A stretch of DNA of 42,460 nt from a virus. Under the pieces are notes generated by a model. It was not told the DNA's origin. It saw only the letters and a list, made by a program, of their open reading frames with translations, and did not search any database. Shown here in pieces: positions 34,457 to 41,755 of the stretch; position 1 is the stretch's first letter, and each line of letters begins with the position of its first letter. The DNA lies in the IMG/VR virus record IMGVR_UViG_3300009417_000013, positions 1-42,460 of that record. The stretch is one strand, 5' to 3'. A program made the position numbers and the translations under genes.

Positions 34457-34708
34457 TCACTTAAACATTAAAGTAATAACCTCTAATAGATCTGCATTGA
34501 TACCGACTTCCCAAGCTGCTTCGTCCGCAGCCGCCAATTCCTCTTCCTTCTTCACAATTTTATGAGAAGAAACATCCAAGTTTCTAACAATTTTATCAAG
34601 ATTTTTAACTCCGATTTCTTCAATGTTTTCTTTTAGGCTCTTATCAGGGTCCAAGTATCGAAAAGATGCTTTACCTGTAAGATTAGCCAATGTAGTTTGG
34701 TCTGGCAT
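34457..34708 (-). CDS. Small hypothetical helical protein
   Basis: 83 residues, acidic and helical (NIEEIGVKNLDKIVRNLDVS; KKEEELAAADEAAWEVGINA). No membrane or signal segment, no family recognised. It is a single-gene unit transcribed from the complex inverted-repeat region to its right, and shares the perfect terminator with the lipoprotein gene. Confidence 0.5.
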   Translation of the reverse strand: MPDQTTLANLTGKASFRYLDPDKSLKENIEEIGVKNLDKIVRNLDVSSHKIVKKEEELAAADEAAWEVGINADLLEVITLMFK

Positions 34709-34770
34709 GGTCTTTAGTTTATTCCCAATGTGGGAAGATTACAGAATTAAGAAAAAGTTCTATTTTCTGC

Positions 34771-35049
34771 CCAAAACTAAAGATTCTATAGATTGTATAT
34801 ATGTTGAGTGTCAAGCACTTAGAATCTTGGCAAAAGTTTTGGACTAAATCAGTTGTGTCTATCTGTTTCCGATGATAAAAAAAGGGTACAGGGTTAGTAG
34901 AACTACCTCTATATAGCGACCAAACTATATACACTTGCTACAATAAAGGCAGGTGAGGAGAGGAGTTCTACGCCCTGTACTTTATTGTAAACATCGCAAA
35001 ATTTAAGGAATGAATCCTTTATTGAAAAGTATATATTAGTTGGTCGCTA
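34771..35049. other. Intergenic region with nested, mutually exclusive inverted repeats
   Basis: The 34709-35425 gap has no convincing gene. Pairs seen: (a) CCAAAACT..AGATTCTA (34771-34788) with TAGAATCT..AGTTTTGG (34820-34842). (b) GTACAGGG..TAGAACT-CCTCT (34886-34910) with AGAGGAGTTCTA..CCCTGTAC (34959-34980). (c) TAGCGACCAA (34914-34923) with TTGGTCGCTA (35040-35049). (d) TACAATAAAGGCAGG (34939-34953) with CCTGTACTTTATTGTA (34974-34989). The left arm of (c) lies in the loop of (b) while its partner lies outside, so both together would make a pseudoknot. (d) competes with (b). This could be a structured RNA, a recombination site or an operator cluster. Confidence 0.6.
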
Positions 35050-35110
35050 ATGACGTGAAATTAATAAATACATTTTAAAATATAAAATATTTAACAAATG
35101 ATTTAACTGA

Positions 35111-35128
35111 TTTCACAATACGAAAAAA
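35111..35128 (+). promoter_or_regulatory. Operator-like box TTTCACAATACGAAAA
   Basis: TTTCACAATACGAAAA with inverted TTTC/GAAA ends. Identical in 16 positions to the box at 35356-35371 on the other strand, and close to boxes at 31.08 kb and in the immunity region. It is followed by a short hairpin with CAATAC/GTATTG and a T-run (35127-35157), a possible plus-strand terminator. Confidence 0.45.
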
Positions 35129-35175
35129 GCCAATACAGAAGTATTGACCTTTTTTTTCAAATAACAAATAGAAAA

Positions 35176-35213
35176 GCCAAGAGCGTCAAAACGTAAATTT
35201 TGATTCTCTTGGC
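35176..35213. other. 16-bp imperfect hairpin
   Basis: GCCAAGAGCGTCAAAA (35176-35191) pairs with TTTTGATTCTCTTGGC (35198-35213) apart from two central mismatches, around a CGTAAA loop. No U-tract follows, so it is not a clear terminator. It is one of several hairpins in the 34.7-35.4 kb gap. Confidence 0.5.
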
Positions 35214-35272
35214 ACATTACATTTTCGTAACAAATATACTGAATATCAGCCACATATCAAAATATACAAAAA

Positions 35273-35300
35273 AATCCTGATCTTTTGGGAGACCAGGATT
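35273..35300 (-). terminator. Terminator of the GIY-YIG fusion gene
   Basis: On the minus strand AATCCTGGTCT pairs with AGATCAGGATT (one G-U) and is followed by TTTTTTGTATA. It lies about 125 bp past the stop of 35426-35953, with an operator-like box (35356-35371) between. Confidence 0.8.
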
Positions 35301-35355
35301 AATTACCTTAACCAAAACTATTATGAAAAACATTTACGTTTAAAGATACAAATTA

Positions 35356-35371
35356 TTTTCGTATTGTGAAA
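35356..35371 (-). promoter_or_regulatory. Operator-like box, inverted copy
   Basis: Minus strand TTTCACAATACGAAAA, the same 16 bp as at 35111-35126. It lies downstream of the GIY-YIG fusion gene. With the other copy it brackets two hairpins, so looping by a repressor is possible but unproven. Confidence 0.4.
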
Positions 35372-35425
35372 TGTTAGTTAATAACTTTTTTTTGGTAATA
35401 TTCGTTAATTGTGTTTATTTGGTCA

Positions 35426-35953
35426 TTAGCGTTTATTGAATATTGGTTTGTATAAATCAATTACGACACGCTCTATAACATTTAATTCTGATACTTCACA
35501 CTCTATAACCTTATATGAAGAAAAAGTTTTAGTCTTTTCTTGTACGTGTCTGCCTATTCTACCCAAAACATTAATAGATTGCCCAACATATACAACTTTA
35601 CCCACTTCATTAAATAGCTTGTAAATTCCTATAATGTTTGTATTACTTGTTTCCTGCTGAGGAAAAGAAAAGTCATTCCCCTCTATTATATTCTTTAATT
35701 GTTCTGTAATTAGAGACTTGTTTGAACCAGAAACATTAACACCTTCAACTAACTTTGTTGCTTGTATATGAATTTGAATTAATTGCATTTTTTGGATTTC
35801 ATTAACTGGTAACTTGGATTTTTCATCCCAGTCTTTAGGATATACCTTTGTTGAAATCTTTATTCTTTCATTATTTTGATAAATACATAAATTAACGAGT
35901 CCAACAGTATTCGGTCTTTTTTTGCTAGTATCTAAATATAAATTAACACTCAT
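35426..35953 (-). CDS. GIY-YIG nuclease fused to an integrase-type Arm-DNA-binding domain
   Basis: 175 residues from ATG 35953 (MSVNLYLDTSKKR); a start at 35983 would add ten hydrophobic residues with no support. Residues 1-70 (NLCIYQNNERIKISTKVYPK, then DWDEKSKLP) match the N-terminal arm-binding domain of Bacteroidota tyrosine recombinases. Residues 107-175 are a GIY-YIG nuclease: GIYKLF (109), VVYVGQS (YVG at 122-124), GRIGRH (Arg132, His136), Glu161 in LNVIERVVIDLY and the final KPIFN. The catalytic set appears complete. A recombinase DNA-recognition arm joined to a nicking/cleaving domain suggests a nuclease that cuts att-like sites, perhaps of rival elements. It has its own terminator. 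Confidence 0.85.
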   Translation of the reverse strand: MSVNLYLDTSKKRPNTVGLVNLCIYQNNERIKISTKVYPKDWDEKSKLPVNEIQKMQLIQIHIQATKLVEGVNVSGSNKSLITEQLKNIIEGNDFSFPQQETSNTNIIGIYKLFNEVGKVVYVGQSINVLGRIGRHVQEKTKTFSSYKVIECEVSELNVIERVVIDLYKPIFNKR

Positions 35954-35986
35954 GTAAAAAAATTTAGTTATTAAAAAATACAAAAC

Positions 35987-36058
35987 GCTAATATTATGTA
36001 TATGCTACTGCCAAACACAAAGCCTGGCAGAAGCAGACACATACACCTATTCATTAGC
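35987..36058. other. Imperfect long hairpin between small genes
   Basis: GCTAAT (35987-35992) through CTGCCA (36008-36013) pairs with TGGCAG (36025-36030) through ATTAGC (36053-36058), with bulges. The right end overlaps the stop of the next gene. It has the same layout and some of the same sequence (GTAT..GCAGA..ATAC..TTCATTA) as the perfect hairpin at 36369-36438. Confidence 0.5.
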
Positions 36059-36347
36059 ATTTATGCCCTTCGTTGTATCTGGAAATTGTAGCAAATTCAT
36101 TTAAGATGTTTTCCAGAGTTTTTTTATAATAGGCATAATCTTCATTTTTTACAAAAATTTCTACATCTCTATAAACTAAATATGCCAAATCGTCCTCCTT
36201 TTTTATAGCAGAAGCAATCTTTATGCTATCAACATCTTTTATATGAAACGGATGAATCTCTTTCATTCCATGTTCTCTTAATATGAATATGTTTTTTGGT
36301 CTATATATTTTTACATATTCCCGACCTCCTATGTTTATTTTATCCAT
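36054..36347 (-). CDS. Small hypothetical protein
   Basis: 97 residues, strand-rich N-terminus (INIGGREYVKIYRPKNIFIL) and helical C-terminus (DYAYYKKTLENILNEFATIS), no membrane segment. No family recognised. It stands between two intergenic hairpins (35987-36058 and 36369-36438), which sets it apart from the tightly packed operon to its right. Confidence 0.5.
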   Translation of the reverse strand: MDKINIGGREYVKIYRPKNIFILREHGMKEIHPFHIKDVDSIKIASAIKKEDDLAYLVYRDVEIFVKNEDYAYYKKTLENILNEFATISRYNEGHKC

Positions 36348-36368
36348 GTTTTTGATTTTAATATAATT

Positions 36369-36438
36369 ACATAATGAATAAATGTATCTGTCTATATTTC
36401 GCTACGCTCCATACAGCAGATACATTTATTCATTATGT
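36369..36438. other. 22-bp perfect inverted repeat (large hairpin)
   Basis: ACATAATGAATAAATGTATC-TG (36369-36390) is exactly complementary to 36417-36438, with a 26-nt loop containing TTCGCTACGCTCCATAC. It fills the gap between 36444-36671 and 36054-36347. There is no long U-tract. It could be a processing site, an attenuator or a protein-binding site. Confidence 0.75.
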
Positions 36439-36443
36439 GTTAT

Positions 36444-36671
36444 TTACTTTTGGCGATTTTGGTCTTTAGTTTCTTGAGAACCAGAAAGAACTGAAGTAGG
36501 CTTTTCATTTTCATTATAGACGACATCATCTTCTGTTTTCAAAATCACCTTACCACTTTGGGCAACATAGATTTCTTCAACCTCTGATCGAGGTTCACTG
36601 TCCCATACATAAAAGACATTAGCATCTTTAGGGAGCGTTTGTAACTGTTCAATTACTTGTTTTACATTCAT
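36444..36671 (-). CDS. Small phage/mobile-element protein (YVWDSEPR type)
   Basis: 75 residues. The pattern VKQVIEQLQTLPKDANVFYV, WDSEPRSEVEEIYVA, SGKVIL, DDVVY is one I know from small early proteins of many phages, of unknown function. The C-terminal 20 residues are polar (SVLSGSQETKDQNRQK). It starts 5 bp from the stop of the upstream gene, within the early minus-strand operon. Confidence 0.65.
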   Translation of the reverse strand: MNVKQVIEQLQTLPKDANVFYVWDSEPRSEVEEIYVAQSGKVILKTEDDVVYNENEKPTSVLSGSQETKDQNRQK

Positions 36672-36676
36672 ATCTC

Positions 36677-36922
36677 TTAATTTAATAGATAATTGTTATT
36701 ATAAGTTCTTCTTATCTCTCCTTTTTGAGACAATACATCTATTGCTGTATACAATTCAGGATACCCTGTATATTTTGCAGCTATTCCGATGTTGCGAAGT
36801 TGTTTGTTAGCTTTACTCAGCAAAACGAGTATAGATGTTTCCTTCTTTTTTTTCAAGACTTTAGTAATGGCGATCACCGCTAATTTGTCTGGTATTTGAT
36901 GGTGTTTTTTGGTTTTAAACAT
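36677..36922 (-). CDS. Small protein with winged-helix-like features
   Basis: 81 residues, basic. The helix-turn-helix-wing order (LLSKANKQLRNIGIAAKYTG; LYTAIDVLSQKGEIRRTYNN) suggests a small DNA-binding regulator. No family recognised. Part of the early minus-strand operon. Confidence 0.5.
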   Translation of the reverse strand: MFKTKKHHQIPDKLAVIAITKVLKKKKETSILVLLSKANKQLRNIGIAAKYTGYPELYTAIDVLSQKGEIRRTYNNNYLLN

Positions 36923-36940
36923 TTGGTTTATTTTTAAGTT

Positions 36941-37303
36941 TCATAAAATATATTCATAACCTGATAAAGTGATGATACAATAACCATCTTTTAATCCAGG
37001 TACATCTTTCTCTATATAAATGATTTTTCTTTCATAACGTGCCTTCATTTCTATGATAGTGAACTCAATAATATCTCCAATCTCATAATCAAGATTCTCA
37101 CAAATAACAAATGGTTTTATACCACCGTAATATCTTTGTGCATCAACTTGTTTTATTTTTAGTTGATGTCTTTTTTGTTTTTTTATAGAATTCATTGTTT
37201 GGTTTTTAGTAAAACTATAATCTAATTTTGTAAATAATTGATTGGCTTCTTCTAATGTGATTTCTCCTAGTGAATAACGCCATATTATATTAAAAAGACT
37301 CAT
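36941..37303 (-). CDS. DUF3850-type (ASCH/PUA-like) protein
   Basis: 120 residues. From about residue 45 (HQLKIKQVDAQRYYGGIKPF, then EIGDIIEFTIIE, KIIYIEKD, GLKDGYCIIT) it follows the DUF3850 pattern, an ASCH-like beta-barrel thought to bind RNA or modified nucleotides. The first 36 residues (YSLGEITLEEANQLFTKL) look like a short SHOCT-like helix pair. A second ATG (37195) would give only the DUF3850 part, but the ATGA overlap with the upstream stop favours 37303. Confidence 0.7.
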   Translation of the reverse strand: MSLFNIIWRYSLGEITLEEANQLFTKLDYSFTKNQTMNSIKKQKRHQLKIKQVDAQRYYGGIKPFVICENLDYEIGDIIEFTIIEMKARYERKIIYIEKDVPGLKDGYCIITLSGYEYIL

Positions 37304-37503
37304 AACTCTTCAAATTCAATATCTTCAATAATCTGTTCTTTGCGTTTCAAAAAAGTTTCCGCTTCATCCACAGTTACCCGAGAAACAATGACGGGCTTAT
37401 CATTGGGTTGAGGTGAATCATAGAAATGATCCATCCTCAGAAATTCATCGAAGTACATATCACAAACCTTTCTAAAGTAGTCAGATTTATTACCGTGCAA
37501 CAT
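37300..37503 (-). CDS. Small hypothetical protein
   Basis: 67 residues, acidic (YFDEFLRMDHFYDSPQPNDK; VTVDEAETFLKRKEQIIED). No family recognised. It overlaps the DUF3850 gene by 4 bp and the upstream winged-helix gene by 14 bp, so it is translated as part of the early operon. Confidence 0.5.
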   Translation of the reverse strand: MLHGNKSDYFRKVCDMYFDEFLRMDHFYDSPQPNDKPVIVSRVTVDEAETFLKRKEQIIEDIEFEEL

Positions 37504-37867
37504 TTTTTCTCCTTTTAGATTTACGAATTTTCTTAGTTTTCTTCTTATAATAATTATTGAAAATCAAATCATTCATCTTCAACCATTCTTTACCTTTTTC
37601 AGTCAAGAAATACCACATTTCCATTTTTTCATTCACATCATCACTTCCATAATAATTGATTTGTCTATCAAGCATTCCATGATAATGGAAATAGCGAAAG
37701 TTTGAACGAATCGTTGATTCTAAAAAGTCATATTTTTCAAGTACATTTAACAATGTTCTTTTACAAGCAACTTTCTGATTTCTGATTTCAAGTAGAAGTA
37801 TAATTTGTTTTCTGGTAACAATTACTTGTTCCATGTCCTTATTAGGATCATTATATCTTGATTCCAT
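37490..37867 (-). CDS. Winged-helix DNA-binding protein (probable)
   Basis: 125 residues. The segment TRKQIILLLEIRNQKVACKR, LLNVLEKYDFLESTIRSNF, then YHGMLDRQ and WYFLTEKGKEWLK fits a winged helix: recognition helix followed by a wing and a terminal helix. The C-terminus is very basic (KKKTKKIRKSKRRKN). Probably an early regulator. It overlaps the next gene by 14 bp. Confidence 0.6.
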   Translation of the reverse strand: MESRYNDPNKDMEQVIVTRKQIILLLEIRNQKVACKRTLLNVLEKYDFLESTIRSNFRYFHYHGMLDRQINYYGSDDVNEKMEMWYFLTEKGKEWLKMNDLIFNNYYKKKTKKIRKSKRRKNVAR

Positions 37868-37894
37868 ATATTATTTTGTTTTTAGGTTATTAAA

Positions 37895-38197
37895 TTAGTT
37901 CCAACGATTTTTTAAGTGAGAATAAGGTTTATTAGGGTCATTGATATACTTATTCATATAATAGCTGTAATAAAGAAACTTATCAATTCCCCACGATAGG
38001 AGAGCTAAGACAGGAGGAACGATTAAAAATTTCATAGCAAATTTAGAGTCAAACCACCACCAGACCACCAGACAAATAATAAATAGAATAGCTTGTATAG
38101 TCCAAGCCAGATATAAACAACCATAGTATGTCGTGTGGTTCTTAACTAACCACTTCTCGTAGTTTTCAATCTCTACTTTGTAGGTTTTATTGTTCAT
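37895..38197 (-). CDS. Two-helix membrane protein
   Basis: 100 residues. Hydrophobic helices at about 27-48 (CLYLAWTIQAILFIICLVVW) and 56-76 (FLIVPPVLALLSWGIDKFLY), with soluble ends. No family recognised. It sits in the early operon just downstream of the replication genes, so a host-membrane-directed early function is possible. Confidence 0.6.
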   Translation of the reverse strand: MNNKTYKVEIENYEKWLVKNHTTYYGCLYLAWTIQAILFIICLVVWWWFDSKFAMKFLIVPPVLALLSWGIDKFLYYSYYMNKYINDPNKPYSHLKNRWN

Positions 38198-38199
38198 TT

Positions 38200-38463
38200 T
38201 TATAAATTTTCGGAGTTATTGAATGATTGAAATAATGTTGTTTGTTTATTAGTTTCGATTTCGTTTTTTAGTTCACTATGCAAATCAACAAAACACTTAA
38301 TTTTATAAGCAGCTTGTTGAATTGTCATTTGTTTTTTTTCGACCTTATTAGAATATACACGTATTCGCATTTTCATCTCAACAACCAATTCTTTTAGCTG
38401 CTGCACCTTAGTTGTTGGACGGTGGGCTTTTACCGCCTCTCTAATTTTTGCATCTGTAGTCAT
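38200..38463 (-). CDS. Small helical protein downstream of the primase-like gene
   Basis: 87 residues from ATG 38463 (MTTDAKIREAVKAHRPTTKV). The upstream extension in the same frame overlaps the DUF6371 gene and is not credible. Long helices (LKELVVEMKMRIRVYSNKVE; AAYKIKCFVDLHSELKNEI) suggest coiled coil. It starts 1 bp from the primase-like stop. Possibly a replication accessory. Confidence 0.6.
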   Translation of the reverse strand: MTTDAKIREAVKAHRPTTKVQQLKELVVEMKMRIRVYSNKVEKKQMTIQQAAYKIKCFVDLHSELKNEIETNKQTTLFQSFNNSENL

Positions 38464-38464
38464 A

Positions 38465-39586
38465 TTAAAAATTTGATTGTAAAATAATAAGCTCACCATC
38501 TTCATTGATGGCAGTACCTTCGTTGTCTTGATATAAGCACAGGTCAAGCAAATCCCATCCCTGTTCGATTCGTTCAGGCGTTTTGACCTCTTCTAAGATA
38601 TAAGACAAGGAACAGTTGTGACCAATAAGATCAAGGTCATAGCCCTTCATTTCCCATAACTGGTAAGGAGTTCGCCCTCTTTTGTCAGGTTTTCCCAAAT
38701 CAGGATACAGTACAATAGGGTAGCCCATTAGTGGCTCAAACTTTTTGTGGTTGATTCCATTAAGCGCACCCGTCGCCATCCAAATATATTCAGGGTAAAG
38801 AGCCGACATAATCACAGCCGTTTTTTCAGATTCTACGATAGCGATTTCCTGTGTTTTTGGAGCATTGCGAATTTGATGTATACCAAAGAGACATTGGGCT
38901 AAATTGTATTTTCCTTTCTCGTGCATCCAATTGATAAAAGGTCGCCCTTTTTCCTTTAATCTTTTACCTGTAACTGCATTGTAGACCATCACTTTCCCAC
39001 CTCTTATTTTTAAGTGCTGATCGACCTGCCAAAACACCGTGGCATTTAGCCACTTTTCACTTATTCTAAGATAGGGTCTATGTTCCTCATTCCACAGGTA
39101 AATATGGCTACTTGTGCCGATGCGAAACCGATTAAAAAGCTTTTTGGTAATCTGTTCACCAAAGAGCAAAAGCAAATATTTATAAAAGTTGTTATATTCA
39201 TAGTTGTCAAAAGTATATTTCACAATACCAGGATCTGTATAGGATATAGGAGTTTTTTTAATTTGTCTATTCTGATACATTGGCAACAGCGAATTTTTGA
39301 ACTGGTCAAAAGAAGGGTTGTCCCGAAAGTAGTCTTTAGGCCCATAGTGATACCCACAGTTATTTTCTCGATCACATTTTCCAACCTGCTCATGTAAGTA
39401 TTCTTCTGTCTCATTATTTTTGTACTGAACCATTCGCTTTTGGTTACAATTAGGGCAGTGGGATTTCTTAGAAGAACGGTCTAAGCTGTATTTGTATGTA
39501 GGGGGCATATATATATACTTTTCTGACACCTTGACCTTCTTGACCTTCTTGACCTTCTTGCCTGCAAATAACTGATAATCAAACAT
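38465..39586 (-). CDS. DUF6371 primase-like protein (zinc finger plus TOPRIM-like)
   Basis: 373 residues. The N-terminal zinc-finger motif is Cys44-x2-Cys47 and Cys71..Cys77 (SHCPNCNQKRM, VGKCDRENNCGYHYGPKDYF), the opening of DUF6371 proteins in Bacteroidota mobile elements. The C-terminal half carries a TOPRIM-like pair: EIAIVESEKTAVIMSALYPE with the metal Glu and IVLYPDLGKPDKRGRTPYQL with the metal Asp. It probably primes phage DNA synthesis. Residues 8-19 (AGKKVKKVKKVK) are encoded by the 9-bp repeats of the candidate origin, so the true start may be the ATG at 39508 (MPPTYKYSLDR). Confidence 0.85.
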   Translation of the reverse strand: MFDYQLFAGKKVKKVKKVKVSEKYIYMPPTYKYSLDRSSKKSHCPNCNQKRMVQYKNNETEEYLHEQVGKCDRENNCGYHYGPKDYFRDNPSFDQFKNSLLPMYQNRQIKKTPISYTDPGIVKYTFDNYEYNNFYKYLLLLFGEQITKKLFNRFRIGTSSHIYLWNEEHRPYLRISEKWLNATVFWQVDQHLKIRGGKVMVYNAVTGKRLKEKGRPFINWMHEKGKYNLAQCLFGIHQIRNAPKTQEIAIVESEKTAVIMSALYPEYIWMATGALNGINHKKFEPLMGYPIVLYPDLGKPDKRGRTPYQLWEMKGYDLDLIGHNCSLSYILEEVKTPERIEQGWDLLDLCLYQDNEGTAINEDGELIILQSNF

Positions 39587-39812
39587 TTAAGAACTTACAA
39601 GAGGGTCACAAGAAGTCCAAGAGGTTCAAAAAAACGGTGTTTTATGGGAAAAAACAGGATTAAATAGTGTTTATTGATATGTAACTGCTTTTTGGGACAA
39701 AAAGCATACTAAAAATGACCTTCTTGACCCTCTTGTGACCTTCTTGACAAGTCGCAAGTAACTGATTAACAACAAATTACAACTAAGAAGGTCAAGAAGG
39801 TCAAGAAGTCCA
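39529..39812. repeat. 9-bp repeat cluster, candidate replication origin
   Basis: Four clusters of TTGACCTTC or its complement: A (39529-39560, three forward copies), B (39599-39627, three degenerate reverse), C (39716-39747, three forward) and D (39785-39811, three reverse). A-B and C-D each have TAACTGATAA or AACTGATTAA between them, so the region is two similar modules of forward repeats, AACTGATWA, then reverse repeats, around an AT-rich centre. It lies between the DUF6371 and DUF3987 genes. Iterons beside replication genes usually mark the origin. Confidence 0.75.
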
Positions 39813-39834
39813 ACGGCTCAAAACAAGGGTTATA

Positions 39835-41226
39835 TTATAGGCACTTGCTATATAGCCCATATGATACCTTTTCAAATAACTCCTTTTCCCTTAAAAGGCG
39901 TTTAACGGTACTAACACTCATTTGAAATTCCTCTCCCTTTTTACAGGCTTCAGCCGTAGTAAATTCTTCATTTAAATTTTTGTACCAATCCGCTTTTGAT
40001 TTCATCATATTATCCAATGGAGAGTTAAATTCAATCTTTGTTAAAACCTTAAAAAAGGTTTTACGAAAATATTCTGCCAATTTAATAGCCCTTTCTAATG
40101 TAATTTTATTTATTTCAAAATTGATTTTGTCTAACTCTTCTTCATGTACAGCAATATCTAGTAGTTCCAATATCAAAGCAAAACGATAACAATAAGCTCC
40201 TAATTTTTTATAAAATGACATAACGAAATCGGCATTTGCCTCATTTATCAAATCAACATTACGCTTATTCCATTTTTTATAGAGTTTTTTTGCCTCTTTT
40301 CCTAATTTTACATCTATTGTAGTTCGATTCTCAACCTCTATTTTATCTTGTACTTCATTTCTCAATCCATATAACCGATTTACAAATTTTTCATATTGTT
40401 CAAAGACTTTCTTTGGTACATCAATATCTGTATCATATTCCATTTTTTTCTTGTCTGGATAGGCAAATAATAAGCGAGCAAAAAAACCGTTATCCATTTT
40501 TCCACCAACAGAAATATTAGCAAGTAATTTTGGCTGTATTCCACCAATAATTGATACTGAATTTCTCTTTAGAAAGATTGTATCTTTGGTCGCACGATTA
40601 ACTTTATGCCTTTTTCCATTCCAGTTTTTGAGCCAATACTGCTCGTCAGCACCTTTTCTATATTGATTCATAGATCGCATAAAGCCGTCAAACTCGTCTT
40701 GGTGTGCAATCAAACCTTTAGGATTTCGAGACATTGCCATTGAGACACTCTCAACCGTTAGATCTGCCATTAGTAAATCTTTTCTGAAAGGTTTCTTTTT
40801 TGTACCTGACATATCCGCATCCCACATTGCAATTTCCTCTAAATATTCTTTATGATATTCTTCTTCTTTTTTATATAAAGGAGCAAGACAATGATCCATT
40901 ACAGGACTTTTACCGACAGAAGAATCTCCCACTAGAACAGAGTATAAAATAGGAGGAGCATAATATCCATTTTTTACTTTGAGTCTAAAGTCAGTTCCAA
41001 TTGATCCAGCAAATGTTGTCATCATGCTTAAACCGAAAAACGAAATAGGTAGATTATAGGCCTCATTAAATGCTAATATAATTTCTTGTACTGGTTTAGG
41101 GAAAACCTCAAGGGGAAAAACACAAGATTCTTTTTGGTTAATAGGTTTCTTTTTTGGCTTTTTCGATTTAGATCTATCTTGATCTAATTTCTTCTTGATA
41201 GTTGTTGAAGCTTTAGCTTTCGTCAT
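39835..41226 (-). CDS. DUF3987 helicase-like replication protein
   Basis: 463 residues. After a basic N-terminus (residues 1-35) the DUF3987 core begins with FPLEVFPKPVQEIILAFNEA and continues GSIGTDFRLKVKNGYYAPPI. Walker A is GDSSVGKS (100-107). Walker-B-like and later conserved segments include GLIAHQDEFDGFMRSMNQYR and SIIGGIQPKLLANI, with GKMDNGFFARLLFAYPDKKK beyond. The last 60 residues (FTTAEACKKGEEFQMSVSTV, then KRLLREKELFEKV) look like a winged helix for DNA binding. It is the family usually found with DUF6371 in Bacteroidota phages and plasmids. Origin-like repeats follow it. Confidence 0.85.
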   Translation of the reverse strand: MTKAKASTTIKKKLDQDRSKSKKPKKKPINQKESCVFPLEVFPKPVQEIILAFNEAYNLPISFFGLSMMTTFAGSIGTDFRLKVKNGYYAPPILYSVLVGDSSVGKSPVMDHCLAPLYKKEEEYHKEYLEEIAMWDADMSGTKKKPFRKDLLMADLTVESVSMAMSRNPKGLIAHQDEFDGFMRSMNQYRKGADEQYWLKNWNGKRHKVNRATKDTIFLKRNSVSIIGGIQPKLLANISVGGKMDNGFFARLLFAYPDKKKMEYDTDIDVPKKVFEQYEKFVNRLYGLRNEVQDKIEVENRTTIDVKLGKEAKKLYKKWNKRNVDLINEANADFVMSFYKKLGAYCYRFALILELLDIAVHEEELDKINFEINKITLERAIKLAEYFRKTFFKVLTKIEFNSPLDNMMKSKADWYKNLNEEFTTAEACKKGEEFQMSVSTVKRLLREKELFEKVSYGLYSKCL

Positions 41227-41353
41227 GCTTAAATATTTAGGCTTCTCACATCAATAGATATGCTATAAACGAATAGAATTATTCGTCAGGAGGAGATGTG
41301 AAAATGTAATGTAAAAAATGTAATGTAAAATCTGGAGAACAATGAAAGTGGTA
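41227..41353. other. Spacer between immunity and replication genes
   Basis: 127 bp without a gene. It holds a direct repeat of AATGTAATGTAAAA (near 41307-41335) and a weak inverted pair CACATC (about 41249) with GATGTG (about 41294). These may be promoter or regulator sites for the replication operon; nothing else is seen. Confidence 0.35.
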
Positions 41354-41647
41354 TTAACCTGTAGCTGAAACAAAATTTCGTGCTAAATATTGATTTCTTA
41401 TATTCTGGATAAAATCATTTAGCATATCTTCTTTTGCCTCAAGATAAATTTTAAAGAGTTCCTCTATTTGAAGATTTTTGCGCTTTGTGTTTTTTTTCAA
41501 ACATTCTCTAATAGTATAAGCAGTATAGCCTTTTCCTATATTGAACTTTAACTCTCTTGACATTTCTGCCATAAGTTTATAATCATTCATTCCAATCTTT
41601 TCACGATAAGGAATATTTAATTTATTATATGTAGATTTTTCTTTCAT
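41354..41647 (-). CDS. Cro-like early regulator candidate
   Basis: 97 residues from ATG 41647 (MKEKSTYNKLNIPYREKIGM); the frame upstream overlaps operator DNA. The central MAEMSRELKFNIGKGYTAYT, IRECLKKNTKRKN, then EELFKIYLEAKED has the helix-turn-helix and flanking helix layout of small Cro-type or Bacteroidota early phage proteins. It is the first gene of the minus-strand early operon and diverges from the repressor gene. No family is certain. Confidence 0.6.
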   Translation of the reverse strand: MKEKSTYNKLNIPYREKIGMNDYKLMAEMSRELKFNIGKGYTAYTIRECLKKNTKRKNLQIEELFKIYLEAKEDMLNDFIQNIRNQYLARNFVSATG

Positions 41648-41672
41648 AATAAGAAAACAATTTTTAATTTTG

Positions 41673-41755
41673 TAACACATTGTTTCACAAATGTAAAACA
41701 ATAAAGTTTACAATACAAAGAAAATTACAATAAAATTTTACAATATGAAAAAAGA
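41673..41755. promoter_or_regulatory. Divergent promoter/operator region of the immunity switch
   Basis: TTACAATA occurs at 41708-41715, 41725-41732 and 41738-41745; the last overlaps the ATG of the repressor gene. Related boxes TTTCACAAAT (from 41672) and AAAACAATAAAG (from 41696) lie to the left. Tandem boxes between divergent repressor and Cro-like genes are the normal place for repressor binding, and the box over the start codon suggests autoregulation. Confidence 0.6.

Noticed and set aside
34719-34934. A 71-codon minus-strand frame
   Set aside because: It lies in the inverted-repeat region, and its composition looks random.
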